Source: Oceanobacillus salinisoli | Lineage (GTDB): Bacteria > Bacillota > Bacilli > Bacillales > Amphibacillaceae | Assembly (NCBI RefSeq): GCF_009733865.1 | Contig: NZ_WOFB01000002.1 | Coordinates: 62,001-126,000 of the forward strand | Reading direction: 5' to 3' | Length of the DNA: 64,000 nt | In this document: piece by piece, positions 52,966 through 62,606 of the stretch | Layout: every line of letters begins with the position of its first letter | Position numbering within the stretch: the first letter of the stretch is position 1 | Position numbers and translations under genes: made by a program | Notes under the pieces: generated by a model | Told to the model about the DNA's origin: nothing | Databases searched by the model: none | What the model saw: the letters and a program-made list of their open reading frames with translations, nothing else

Positions 52966-55900
52966 CACATTAAAGAAGGTTCTTGTGATCGGATCAGGAC
53001 CAATTGTCATCGGGCAAGCTGCAGAATTTGATTATGCAGGTACGCAAGCTTGCCTAGCACTGAAAGAAGAGGGAATTGAAGTCGTACTGGTTAACAATAA
53101 TCCGGCAACAATTATGACCGATGAAAGCATCGCCGATCATGTTTATATGGAACCATTAACTGTTCCATCATTGGAAAAGATTATTTCCAAAGAAAAGCCA
53201 GATGGTCTAATTGGTACGCTGGGTGGCCAAACTGGATTAAATCTTACGGTACAGCTTCATGAAAAAGGAATTTTAGAAAAATACAATGTAGAGTTGTTAG
53301 GTACTTCGGTTTCCTCCATACAAAAGGGAGAGGACCGGGAAAAATTCCGACAGCTTATGATTGATATCAACGAGCCCATTGCCGAGTCTAAAATTGTGGA
53401 AACCGTGGAAGAAGGCCTGGAATTTATTAAGGAAATTGGCTTTCCGGTCATTTTGCGTCCTGCCTATACACTTGGCGGGGAAGGCGGCGGTTTTGCCTAT
53501 AATGAAGAGGAATTTAAAGGTCTTTTAGAAAATGGATTAAAGCTGAGTCCGATTCATCAAGTGTTAGTGGAAAAAAGTATCAAAGGCTGGAAAGAAGTAG
53601 AATATGAAGTGATGCGTGATGCCAATGATACCTGTATCATCGTTTGTAATATGGAAAACATGGACCCTGTTGGTGTTCACACCGGTGATTCCATTGTAGT
53701 AGCACCATCACAAACACTGTCAGATGTAGAATATCAAATGCTGCGTTCTTCTTCTTTAAAAGTTATACGTGCATTGGATGTAGTGGGAGGATGTAATATT
53801 CAGTTTGCATTACATCCAGAATCCAAAGAATACTGCATTATCGAGGTAAACCCACGGGTGAGCAGATCTTCTGCATTGGCATCCAAAGCAACTGGTTACC
53901 CAATTGCCCGGATTGCAGCGAAATGTGCCATTGGCCAGAATTTAGATGAAATTATCAATCCGATTACCGGAAATACTTACGCATCCTTTGAGCCAGCATT
54001 AGATTATGTTGTGGTAAAGCTTCCACGTTTCCCATTTGATAAATTTACCGAAGCAGACCGCACACTTGGTACACAAATGAAGGCAACAGGAGAAGTCATG
54101 GCGATGGACCGTACATTTGAAGGAGCGTTGAATAAGGCAGTTAGATCCTTGGAGATGAATGTTTATAGTCTTGCTTGGCCTGGAATGGATGAGAAGTCAG
54201 AGGAAGAGCTTTTAGAATTGTTGACGAATCCGAATGATTTACGGTTATTTGCCATTGCCGAAGCGTTTCAGCGTGGAATGGGAATGGATCAGTTAATGAA
54301 TATCACGAACATTGATTATTGGTTTTTACGGAAAGTGGAGCGGATATTGGAATGTGAAAAAGCCTTATCAGCATTTGACTGGCCAAATATACCTGCCGAG
54401 AAAGTAGTGGAAGCCAAACGCTTTAATATCAGTGATCACCGTATCGCTGAACTTGTCGGCACCACAGCAAAAGAGCTACGCCAATTTTATAAGAAAATGG
54501 ACCTGCAGCCGGCATATAAATTGGTAGATACCTGTGCAGGGGAATTTGACGCGTTGACACCGTATTACTACTCCACTTGGCATGGAAAAGATGAAGTGGA
54601 AACAACTCAAAATGCGAAGAAAATTTTAGTATTAGGCTCTGGTCCGATTCGAATCGGACAAGGGGTGGAATTTGACTATTGCTCTGTCCATGCAGCATGG
54701 GCAGTAAAGGAAATGGGATACGAAGCGGTTGTCATTAATAATAACCCGGAAACCGTCAGTACGGATTATTCGGTTGCAGATAGTTTGTATTTTGAACCCC
54801 TTGCATTAGAAGATGTGCTTGCTGTAGTCGAAAAGGAAAAGGTAGAAGGTGTGTTGATTCAATTTGGCGGTCAAACCGCGATTAACTTAGCAAATGATTT
54901 GAAAGACGAAGGAATTCATGTATTCGGAACGTTGCCGGAACATATTGATCAGATGGAAGACAGGGAACAGTTTTATGAGGTGTTAAACCAATTAAATATT
55001 CCTCATATTGCCGGACATATTGTTCACTCTTTAGAGGAACTTTCTGAATCTGCCTATCAATTAGGATTTCCGGTTCTCATTCGTCCATCCTATGTCATCG
55101 GTGGGCAATCCATGTTTATTTGTAACAGTGAAAAAGAATTATACAGCTATGTATCACGTATCCAAAAAGATACCAATGACCGCTGCTGGCCATTATTAAT
55201 CGATCAATACTTGCCAGGAGTAGAATGTGAGATTGATGTTATCAGTGACGGAAACGACATTGTTGTACCGGGAATCTTTGAACATATTGAAAAAGCAGGT
55301 GTCCATTCTGGAGACAGTATGAGTGTATTCCCACCGATTTCTTTATCTGATGAGGTAAAAGAAGAACTAATAGAAATGGCTAAGCAAATTAGCCGTACCG
55401 TTCCGATTGTCGGTATGATGAACATCCAGTTTGTCATTCACGATGATGTCATCTATGTACTGGAGGTAAATCCAAGATCATCACGGACCATTCCGGTTAT
55501 GAGTAAAGTGACAGGCATCCCAATGATTGAGTGGGCAGTCAAAGCGCAATTAGGTGTTCCTTTGCGACAGATTACGAAGGAGTTTAATTTATTGCCGGAA
55601 CCTACTTATTACACAGTGAAATCCCCGGTGTTCTCAGCAAGCAAGCTAAAAGGGGTAGACCATGTTTTAGGACCGGAAATGAAGTCAACGGGAGAAATCA
55701 TTGGTTTAGGCTATTCGAAAAATGAGGCGTTGAAAAAAGTTGCCTCATACATTGGTGATTTACAGAAAGTGGATCAGGTTTTTGTTTCGGTCTCGGATCG
55801 TTTAAAAGAAGAGAGTGTTTCTCTAGTGCGTAAATTTGCTGAATCAGGAGCTGAGATTATTGCAACAGAAGGAACGGCGAGATTTTTAGAATCAAAAGAT

Positions 55901-56176
55901 ATCCATGCAAATTCGATTGCCAATGATAAGGGTGAAATTTTGAACTATTGGCAGACTAAAACACCGGATGTCGTGTTAAATATTCCGAATCAAGGAAGAG
56001 AAAAAGAAAAGATTGGTTTCTATATACGCGAGCTAGCGGTTAGATATCAGACACCATATTTTACGAGCTTGGAAACGTTGGATGTAATGGTAGATTGCTA
56101 TAATTGTAAAGAAGAAGAGGAAAGTCTTCTTTCCCTTCAGGAACATTTAGGACATAATGAAATAAAAATTGGTTAA
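52952..56176 (+). CDS. carB: Carbamoyl-phosphate synthase large subunit, arginine-linked
   Basis: Builds carbamoyl phosphate from bicarbonate, ammonia and two ATP. 1074 residues in two homologous ATP-grasp halves: VIGSGPIVIGQAAEFDYAGT at the start and VLGSGPIRIGQGVEFDYCSV near residue 555 mark them. LRPAYTLGGEGGGFAYN and IRPSYVIGGQSMFI are the ATP-grasp loops, EVNPRVSRSSALASKATGYP and EVNPRSSRTIPVMSKVTGIP the metal-site loops. The C-terminal 130 residues form the allosteric domain. It overlaps carA by 14 bases and ends the operon; argF does not follow. Confidence 0.97.
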   Translation: MSKHNTLKKVLVIGSGPIVIGQAAEFDYAGTQACLALKEEGIEVVLVNNNPATIMTDESIADHVYMEPLTVPSLEKIISKEKPDGLIGTLGGQTGLNLTVQLHEKGILEKYNVELLGTSVSSIQKGEDREKFRQLMIDINEPIAESKIVETVEEGLEFIKEIGFPVILRPAYTLGGEGGGFAYNEEEFKGLLENGLKLSPIHQVLVEKSIKGWKEVEYEVMRDANDTCIIVCNMENMDPVGVHTGDSIVVAPSQTLSDVEYQMLRSSSLKVIRALDVVGGCNIQFALHPESKEYCIIEVNPRVSRSSALASKATGYPIARIAAKCAIGQNLDEIINPITGNTYASFEPALDYVVVKLPRFPFDKFTEADRTLGTQMKATGEVMAMDRTFEGALNKAVRSLEMNVYSLAWPGMDEKSEEELLELLTNPNDLRLFAIAEAFQRGMGMDQLMNITNIDYWFLRKVERILECEKALSAFDWPNIPAEKVVEAKRFNISDHRIAELVGTTAKELRQFYKKMDLQPAYKLVDTCAGEFDALTPYYYSTWHGKDEVETTQNAKKILVLGSGPIRIGQGVEFDYCSVHAAWAVKEMGYEAVVINNNPETVSTDYSVADSLYFEPLALEDVLAVVEKEKVEGVLIQFGGQTAINLANDLKDEGIHVFGTLPEHIDQMEDREQFYEVLNQLNIPHIAGHIVHSLEELSESAYQLGFPVLIRPSYVIGGQSMFICNSEKELYSYVSRIQKDTNDRCWPLLIDQYLPGVECEIDVISDGNDIVVPGIFEHIEKAGVHSGDSMSVFPPISLSDEVKEELIEMAKQISRTVPIVGMMNIQFVIHDDVIYVLEVNPRSSRTIPVMSKVTGIPMIEWAVKAQLGVPLRQITKEFNLLPEPTYYTVKSPVFSASKLKGVDHVLGPEMKSTGEIIGLGYSKNEALKKVASYIGDLQKVDQVFVSVSDRLKEESVSLVRKFAESGAEIIATEGTARFLESKDIHANSIANDKGEILNYWQTKTPDVVLNIPNQGREKEKIGFYIRELAVRYQTPYFTSLETLDVMVDCYNCKEEEESLLSLQEHLGHNEIKIG

Positions 56177-56183
56177 TGATGGA

Positions 56184-56216
56184 GCGAGGGCACTTAGGGT
56201 TGCCCTCGTTTTTTGG
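56184..56216 (+). terminator. Terminator of argCJBD-carAB
   Basis: CGAGGGCA pairs with TGCCCTCG, followed by six T residues. Confidence 0.85.
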
Positions 56217-56221
56217 TTGGT

Positions 56222-56379
56222 AGAAGTGACCGAGATCGGTAATCGATTGTTGGTGTGAAGTTATCGATCGTTGGAGAGATATATCAACCTTTAGAGGGAA
56301 TATATCAACCATAAAGGAGAAGAAATCGACCGTTGCGCAAAATATCAACACAAAGCATGCATATCAACCAGTGCATTGT
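56222..56379. repeat. 19-21-bp-period repeat array, family B, copy 2
   Basis: About eight units: AATCGATTGTTGG and TTATCGATCGTTGG types from 56240, then ATATCAACC starts at 56281, 56302, 56342 and 56361 with AAATCGACC at 56323. It lies between the arg operon terminator and the dat terminator, two convergent units. A related array lies at 47090-47190. Confidence 0.8.
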
Positions 56380-56391
56380 ATTACGGACAAG

Positions 56392-56424
56392 AAAAGAGTG
56401 ACCAATGGTGATCACTCTTTCTAA
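56392..56424 (-). terminator. Terminator of dat
   Basis: AAAGAGTGATCACC on the - strand pairs with GGTCACTCTTTT; T residues follow. Confidence 0.75.
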
Positions 56425-56425
56425 T

Positions 56426-57292
56426 TTAAGCTTCTATAGCACTATGAATGTTTGCATCTTTTTCGTATGCTGTCTGTATTTGTCTCGTAATGTTTCCCGG
56501 TTTTCCGTTATTCACTTCGGTATGGTCTACCTGAGTAATAGGTGTAATTTCTGACGTGCTGCTGGAAAGGAATAGTTCATCTGCTAAGCCAATATCTTCT
56601 ACTGAAAAAGCTTCCTCGATAAAAGGGATACTCAAGTCATTGGCAAATTTTTCAATAGCCATTCGAACACATCCATGCAGAATATGATTTGTAGCAGGGT
56701 GGGTATAAATTTTGCCGTCTTTTACCATATATACATTGGAACTGCTGCATTCTGTTACTGTTCCGTTTTTGTGTAAAATGGCCTCATAACAGCCATTCTC
56801 TTTAGCTGTCTGTTTAGCGAGTACATTAGGTAGGAGGTTTAAACTCTTAATGTAGCAATTTTCCCAGCGCTCGTCACGCTGTGTAATCGTTTTGACACCG
56901 TTCTTCAGACTATCAATATTACGCGGCAAATCCTGAACATAAGCATAAATATTAGGTAAGACATCCTTTGGGAAAATATGATCCCTCGGTGCAGAGCCGC
57001 GTGTTGCCTGTAAGTACACCTTCCCATCCGTACTCATATTATTTCTGCTCATTAATTCCACTAATAATTCTTTTAGTTCTGTTTTTGTATACGGAAGCTT
57101 TAGTTTAATTGCTTCAGCTGAACGGAATAAGCGATCGACATGTTCTTCCAGTAAATAATAGTTACCTTGATAGATACGGATTACTTCATAAATTCCATCT
57201 CCAAACTGGAGACCACGCTCTTCAAATGGATAATGTAATTGATCACGATGCAAAAATCTGGACTGTGTTAAGATAATCGGATATATTGACAT
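56426..57292 (-). CDS. dat: D-amino-acid aminotransferase
   Basis: PLP fold-type IV transaminase, 288 residues, that makes D-glutamate from D-alanine and 2-oxoglutarate for cell-wall synthesis. ERGLQFGDGIYEVIRIYQGN at residues about 25-45, YLQATRGSAPRDHIFP, the catalytic Lys in NCYIKSLNLLPNVLAKQTAK, and GTVTECSSSNVYMVKDGKI are diagnostic for Dat rather than branched-chain transaminases. The GGGGAGGGA site precedes the ATG. It is transcribed alone, convergent with the arg operon. Confidence 0.9.
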   Translation of the reverse strand: MSIYPIILTQSRFLHRDQLHYPFEERGLQFGDGIYEVIRIYQGNYYLLEEHVDRLFRSAEAIKLKLPYTKTELKELLVELMSRNNMSTDGKVYLQATRGSAPRDHIFPKDVLPNIYAYVQDLPRNIDSLKNGVKTITQRDERWENCYIKSLNLLPNVLAKQTAKENGCYEAILHKNGTVTECSSSNVYMVKDGKIYTHPATNHILHGCVRMAIEKFANDLSIPFIEEAFSVEDIGLADELFLSSSTSEITPITQVDHTEVNNGKPGNITRQIQTAYEKDANIHSAIEA

Positions 57293-57435
57293 TTTTATTC
57301 TTTCCCTCCCCTAAATAAGTCTAGTTTATATCGATTCATGCTACATGTAAATAAAAAGAATATAAACTTTGGTGTTTATACGAAGGATGTTTTCTTAATG
57401 ATTGTTGCTTTTTAAAAGAAAATTTTATGTCGTAT

Positions 57436-58055
57436 TTGATATAAACTCCTGACTAACATTAGATGCTTGGTTGGTGTTGTACCTACCGCTGCAGAAATAC
57501 ACTATGCGCACCTTAGGGCGACCCGTGAGCCTCCTCGTGCTGTCTTCTTTAGGGGTCTCCCTTTGGTCATTGTTCCCGCAGGAGTCTCCTTGTATTTCCT
57601 CCGCTGGTTTTGCACTATCCAACTTTCTACCTTAGTTTTAATAACGGATTTTGATTGGATTATTGGATTAGAGAATAGTTTATTTCAAGTAGTCTGGTGC
57701 AGTATGTATCTTTTAACATAGATAAGGTGAAAAGAAGCTTATTATCAAACGTACCTTTTATAAGTTATAGCTATACATGAATCAGAAAACCAGTACTAGC
57801 GTAGCAGAATACGTAAACTTCCTCAAAAATAAAAACCGATTTTCCTCGTGCGATGTAGAGCTGCAGTTCGATGTTCCTTGTCCTGTGGGAATAGCACGTT
57901 CCAGACCTGAGCAGCGGCTAACTTTCCGCGAGGAGGCTTTAGGTCGTGCCCACGAACCGTAAGTATTCTGCCGGAGAGAATGTGCACGCTATAATCATTA
58001 GAACAAGCGAGATCATCACAAATAGGAATTTTCACTAGTCAGGAGTTTATATCAA
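57436..58055 (+). mobile_element. TIR element family E, complete copy 1
   Basis: 620 bp with perfect 20-bp terminal inverted repeats: TTGATATAAACTCCTGACTA at 57436-57455 and its complement at 58036-58055. Inner arms are also related (GAAATACACTATGCG with CAGAATACGTAAAC; GAGCCTCCTCG with CGAGGAGGC), so the whole can fold back. No frame codes for a recognisable protein. It lies between dat and tRNA-Gly. Confidence 0.85.
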
Positions 58056-58203
58056 TTCATAACAAAACAATTTACGAAAGGGGACTTAAAGAAAAATGTA
58101 AAAAAATGTTGAATTTCCTCTTGATTTGTATAAATAGACTTGTTATAATAAATTTTGTTAATAAAAATTAACAATATCCAATATATTATATATTTTTCAA
58201 CAT

Positions 58204-58277
58204 GCGGGTGTAGTTAAATGGTATAACCTCAGCCTTCCAAGCTGATGTCGTGGGTTCGATTCCCATCACCCGCTCCA
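58204..58277 (+). tRNA. tRNA-Gly (anticodon TCC)
   Basis: GCGGGTG pairs with CACCCGC as acceptor stem. The anticodon stem TCAGC/GCTGA encloses CTTCCAA, giving anticodon TCC. The T arm contains GGTTCGATTCC. CCA is encoded at 58275-58277. A terminator follows. Confidence 0.94.
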
Positions 58278-58286
58278 TACATAAGT

Positions 58287-58338
58287 GGTTAACGCAGTGT
58301 TTCGTAGAATTAGGCTACGAAGCGTTGCGTTTTTAATT
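58287..58338 (+). terminator. Terminator of tRNA-Gly
   Basis: AACGCAGTGTTTCGTAG pairs with CTACGAAGCGTTGCGTT (two mismatches), followed by T residues. Confidence 0.75.
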
Positions 58339-58502
58339 TTATCACGTGATTCGTTCATTAAACCACAGTTGGGGGATGAAAAAAACACGGATTGAAGATT
58401 CACTTATGCTTACCTACTATTTCTACATTTTTCTTCTACACTTGAATCAATCATTTCTTCCATAGTATTCTATAATAAAATGACGTAATAAGAGGGATTG
58501 TT

Positions 58503-60221
58503 ATGAATAAATTATTTCAACAGCTCAAACAACTGGATAATAAAGGGTATAAAGCTTATAAAAGTTTACAGGGAAAGTACGATTATCGAGACTTTTTTCT
58601 GTTTATTGATTATGTGCAAGGGGATCCATTTGCCAGCCCGTCAAAAATTCGAGTCGTAATCCCTAATGCAAAACGAAATATTCATTCGGATTGGCTGGAG
58701 AGCTCACCACGTAAAGTAGCCGTGGAAGATGCGTTTGCCCGTACAGTTGGGAAAGCAATTTATCAGGAAAATACTTTTATCAAAGGCTCTGGTAAAAGTA
58801 GGCAGATTCAATTTGATACTCCAGGCCAGGAAGTACTTGAACGGACGGCAGTACAAATCAATTTGGAAGAAATCACTGTTTGCATGTCAGTTGGACTTCC
58901 TGCAAACGGAAGAAGAATTAATGGAAGGGAAGCAGAGAAGCTGTTTTCTATAGTGATTCCAACCATTATTCAAAACTCGATATTTTCGATTACGGACAAT
59001 GAAATCACTGAAGCCATGCAGCTTGCGGATCAGCAGGAAGCGATACGGGAGCATATGAGAAAGAATGAATGGATTTCCTTTATTGCCAATGGAGCGATAT
59101 TGCCGAGAGAAAGCGGGATTAGTAATCAACCATTAAAAGAAGCAGTAGCTTTTCAAAGCCCTCCTGAAGATGAAGTGTCGATTACGATACCATATCAATC
59201 TGAACCAATAAAAGGGATGGCCATTAAAAAGGGAATTACTTTGATCATTGGTGGTGGGTACCACGGAAAAAGTACCTTCCTGCAGGCCATTGAGCGTGGT
59301 GTATATTCCCATACTAAAGGAGACGGTCGGGAATTTGTGCTGACAGACCCGGATGCAATGAAAATTCGAGCAGAAGATGGACGGAAAATCAGTGGAGTAA
59401 ATATTTCTCCGTTCATTAATAATTTGCCGCACGGAAAGGATACTTCCTTTTTCTCCACAGAAAATGCGAGTGGAAGTACGTCTCAGGCGGCGAATGTAAT
59501 GGAGGCTTTGGAAATCGGTGCAAACACATTACTCATTGATGAGGACACGAGTGCTACGAATTTTATGATTCGTGATCACAGAATGCAACAGCTGGTTAAG
59601 AAGGACAAGGAACCAATTACACCGTTTATCGATAAGATTAAACAAATGCGGGATAAGCTCGATGTATCGTCGATTTTAGTTATGGGGGGTTCTGGTGACT
59701 ATTTTGCTGTTGCGGATTCGGTCATTATGATGGATGAATATGTTCCTCATAATGTAACCACAAAAGCAATGGCGATAATGGAAGAACACCCATTGGAACG
59801 TGATGCTTTCATGGATGAAGACTTCGGTTCCATTACGAGTCGATATTTTCAGCAGAATTCTCTGCAAACCCAAAAAGGGAAACGAAGTAAGACGCAAGCG
59901 AAAGGCTTATATAAAATAGTAATGGGAAAAACCGATATTTCTTTTGAATATACGGAACAGTTAGTGGATGCCTCGCAAACGAGAATGATTGCGGAAATCA
60001 TTCAATTTTTAGACCGGACAAAAGGGCTGGGCAACGATTCATTGAAGGATTTACTCGATAAAGTCGAACAGCAGTTTACTGAACAAGGTCTTGCGTCTTT
60101 TACAGTATTCAATGACCAGCATCCCGGAGATCTTGCTAGACCACGAAAATACGAGATTGCGTCAGTTTTAAACCGTATGCGAACAGCCAAAGTAACCCAA
60201 AAACAAAGCCCTTTTTCGTAA
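58503..60221 (+). CDS. Predicted ABC-class P-loop ATPase (PF09818-type, MRB1590-like)
   Basis: A 572-residue ATPase outside the transporter families. GITLIIGGGYHGKSTFLQAI (near residue 245) is an unusual Walker A, GGGYHGKST. DGREFVLTDPDAMKIRAEDG and FSTENASGSTSQAANVMEAL provide the signature-like region (ASGSTSQAA), and GANTLLIDEDTSATNFMIRD is Walker B. The N-terminal 220 residues (DPFASPSKIRVVIPNA) are the family-specific part. Homologues include trypanosome MRB1590, linked to RNA editing, so nucleic-acid work is plausible; the bacterial function is unknown to me. It stands alone between element E copies. Confidence 0.85.
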   Translation: MNKLFQQLKQLDNKGYKAYKSLQGKYDYRDFFLFIDYVQGDPFASPSKIRVVIPNAKRNIHSDWLESSPRKVAVEDAFARTVGKAIYQENTFIKGSGKSRQIQFDTPGQEVLERTAVQINLEEITVCMSVGLPANGRRINGREAEKLFSIVIPTIIQNSIFSITDNEITEAMQLADQQEAIREHMRKNEWISFIANGAILPRESGISNQPLKEAVAFQSPPEDEVSITIPYQSEPIKGMAIKKGITLIIGGGYHGKSTFLQAIERGVYSHTKGDGREFVLTDPDAMKIRAEDGRKISGVNISPFINNLPHGKDTSFFSTENASGSTSQAANVMEALEIGANTLLIDEDTSATNFMIRDHRMQQLVKKDKEPITPFIDKIKQMRDKLDVSSILVMGGSGDYFAVADSVIMMDEYVPHNVTTKAMAIMEEHPLERDAFMDEDFGSITSRYFQQNSLQTQKGKRSKTQAKGLYKIVMGKTDISFEYTEQLVDASQTRMIAEIIQFLDRTKGLGNDSLKDLLDKVEQQFTEQGLASFTVFNDQHPGDLARPRKYEIASVLNRMRTAKVTQKQSPFS

Positions 60222-60247
60222 AATTCGCAGCTTTTTAATCTTCGCAG

Positions 60248-60809
60248 TTGAAATAAAGTGCGAACTAACTTCGGATGATGTTGGAGCTTAATCTACCGCT
60301 GCGGAAATACACTACGCTTTCCGTGGGCGGCTGGTGAGCCTCCTCGTGCTGCCGCACTGCGGGGTCTCACCGATGCCTCTTTTCCCACAGGAGTCTCCGT
60401 GTATTTCCTCCGCTGTTTTTGTGCTATTCAACTTTCTATCTGAATGTTGCTGATTGATATTTAATTGGATTAGAAAATAGTTATTTCTCTAGAATATAAA
60501 GTTATCCTTTTTACTTGGAATAAAGAAGTTCTCTATTCAGATGAAAAGTAGATTATGAAACGTCTTTTTTATAGGTTATAGTTATACATGAATCAGAAAG
60601 CCAGTACTAGCGTAGGCAGAATACGTAGACTCCTGTGGGAACAGCACGTGTCCGAAGACCCCGCAGGAAGTGGTTTTCTTCCGAGGAGGCTGAGGCCGTG
60701 CCCACGGAAAGCGAAGTATTCTGCCGGAGTGAATGCAACCCACTATCACCATTAGAACAAGCGAGAGCAACACGATATGAAGTTTTTATTAGTTCGCAGT
60801 TTATGTATT
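60248..60809 (+). mobile_element. TIR element family E, complete copy 2
   Basis: 562 bp. Ends TTGAAATAAAGTGCGAACTA and TAGTTCGCAGTTTATGTATT are imperfect inverted repeats. Inner landmarks CTACCGCTGCGGAAATACAC, GAGCCTCCTCGTGCTG, ATACATGAATCAGAAA and GCCAGTACTAGCGTAGGCAG occur in the same order as in the 57436-58055 copy. It begins 27 bp after the ATPase stop codon and may supply its transcription end. No protein is encoded. Copy 2 and copy 1 flank the ATPase gene and a tRNA. Confidence 0.82.
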
Positions 60810-60864
60810 TTGCGTTAAAAATAACAGTTTTTTAGAAACTGCTGAAATAAAGGGAGGGATAATC

Positions 60865-62010
60865 ATGCGCACCGAAGAATTACAACAGGAAATCAGAGAT
60901 TATGCAAAGGAAATTGGCATCGATAAAATTGGATTTGCAGCTGCAGATGTTTTCAGTGAACTAAAGGAACGTCTCAGAAGGCAGCAGGAATTAAACTACC
61001 AGTCTGGATTTGAAAAGGGATCGATTGAAGAACGTACCGAACCAAAGCGATTGCTGCCGGAAGCACAGTCGATAATATCGATTGCCATTGCATACCCTTC
61101 ACGAATGAAGAATGCCCCGAGAAGTACGAAAGAAGAGCGACGCGGTCTGTTTGCAAGAGCGTCTTGGGGGATTGATTACCATGATGTATTGCGTGACCGT
61201 TTGGAAAAACTTTCTGCATTCATTCAAGAAAAATTCCCGGACGCAGATAATAAAGTTATGGTGGATACTGGTGAGCTATCAGACCGTGCTGTTGCAGAAA
61301 GAGCAGGTATTGGCTTTAGCGGAAAAAACACTTCAATTATTACACCTGAGTTTGGCTCTTTTGTTTATTTGGGTGAGATGATTACGAATATCCCATTTAT
61401 TCCCGATGATCCTGTGGAGGATAGCTGTGGGGACTGCAGGAAATGTCTGGATGCCTGCCCAACAGGTGCAATAGTTGAAGGTGGTCAGCTAAATGCTCAG
61501 CGCTGTATTGCTTTTCTTACGCAAACAAAGGACTTCCTGGAAGATGAGTACCGATTGAAGCTTGGAAATCGTCTGTACGGCTGTGATACGTGTCAACAGG
61601 TTTGTCCAAAAAATAAAGGAATCGATTATCATATTCATTCAGAGTTTGAACCCGATCCAGAAGTATCCAAACCGAAGTTAACCCCGATGCTTCGTATCTC
61701 CAATCGAGAGTTTAAAGAGAAGTTCGGTCCTATTTCCGGATCATGGCGTGGCAAAAAGCCATTGCAGCGAAATGCACTCATTGCTCTTGCCCATTATAAA
61801 GATGAAACGGCGATACCAGAGATGATCGAAGTGATGAAAAATGACCCACGCCCAGTTATTCGTGGTACAGCTGCATGGTCTCTTGGTAAAATAGGGACAG
61901 TGGAAGCATTTGAAGCGATCAAAGAAGCGATGAAATATGAAAATGATGACGAGGTTTTATTTGAAATGGAAAAGGGATTGGATTTTAAAAAGTCTGCTGT
62001 AACAAATTAG
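60865..62010 (+). CDS. queG: Epoxyqueuosine reductase
   Basis: Last step of queuosine synthesis in tRNA: cobalamin- and FeS-dependent reduction of epoxyqueuosine. 381 residues. RASWGIDYHDVLRDRLEKL and VDTGELSDRAVAERAGIGF with SGKNTSIITPEFGSFVYLGE are conserved; CGDCRKCLDACPTGA and CDTCQQVCPKN bind two [4Fe-4S] clusters. The C-terminal 80 residues carry HEAT-like repeats (IPEMIEVMKNDPRPVIRGTA, AWSLGKIGTVEA) as in Bacillus QueG (YhbA). GGGAGGG precedes the ATG. ogt follows 22 bases later. Confidence 0.94.
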   Translation: MRTEELQQEIRDYAKEIGIDKIGFAAADVFSELKERLRRQQELNYQSGFEKGSIEERTEPKRLLPEAQSIISIAIAYPSRMKNAPRSTKEERRGLFARASWGIDYHDVLRDRLEKLSAFIQEKFPDADNKVMVDTGELSDRAVAERAGIGFSGKNTSIITPEFGSFVYLGEMITNIPFIPDDPVEDSCGDCRKCLDACPTGAIVEGGQLNAQRCIAFLTQTKDFLEDEYRLKLGNRLYGCDTCQQVCPKNKGIDYHIHSEFEPDPEVSKPKLTPMLRISNREFKEKFGPISGSWRGKKPLQRNALIALAHYKDETAIPEMIEVMKNDPRPVIRGTAAWSLGKIGTVEAFEAIKEAMKYENDDEVLFEMEKGLDFKKSAVTN

Positions 62011-62032
62011 TCAAAAAGAGGGTGCTAGTATA

Positions 62033-62539
62033 GTGAATCTATATGTAGATGAAATGGAGTCACCTCTAGGTCCATTAACGTTAATTAGTAATGGAGAGAA
62101 AATGGTTCGAATAGATTATGGATTCATGAAGGATTTGAATGAACAACAGCAAAAGTGGGCGTCCCGGTATTTTCACAAACCAGAATTTATTGACAAACCA
62201 GACGAATTCACCAAAGTGAAGGCAGAGTTACGAGATTATTTTGATTCAAAACAGTATTCTTTTTCCATAAAAATGGAATTTTATGGTACAGAATTTCAGA
62301 AAAAAGTATGGCAAGCTTTATTTGAACGAATTCCATTTGGCAAAACAAAAACCTATAAAGATATTGCCGAGGCAATAGGTAATCCAAAAGCTGTACGGGC
62401 AGTTGGCGGAGCGGTTAATAAAAACCCATTTGCAATTGTCGTTCCATGTCATCGAGTGATCGGGACAAATGGAAAAATGGTTGGCTATAATGGTGGTCTT
62501 GATAAGAAGGAATTTTTATTGCAACATGAAAAATTATAA
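62033..62539 (+). CDS. ogt: Methylated-DNA-[protein]-cysteine S-methyltransferase
   Basis: A 168-residue suicide repair protein that takes methyl from O6-methylguanine. IPFGKTKTYKDIAEAIGNPK with AVRAVGGAVNKNPF is the helix-turn-helix and Arg-finger region; VVPCHRVIG holds the acceptor Cys (near residue 144); the end reads GYNGGLDKKEFLLQHE. Start is GTG 62033 after AGAGGGTG. It follows queG closely and may share its transcript. Confidence 0.93.
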   Translation: MNLYVDEMESPLGPLTLISNGEKMVRIDYGFMKDLNEQQQKWASRYFHKPEFIDKPDEFTKVKAELRDYFDSKQYSFSIKMEFYGTEFQKKVWQALFERIPFGKTKTYKDIAEAIGNPKAVRAVGGAVNKNPFAIVVPCHRVIGTNGKMVGYNGGLDKKEFLLQHEKL

Positions 62540-62606
62540 TCTGAAACCTTTTCATATGCTATGACGTATAAATAAGAGACACTCTTCAATACGAGGTGAG
62601 TAGACG

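Noticed and set aside
57467-57962. Two short + strand frames inside the family E element
   Set aside because: They lie on complementary arms of a fold-back element, have no ribosome-binding site, and resemble no transposase.
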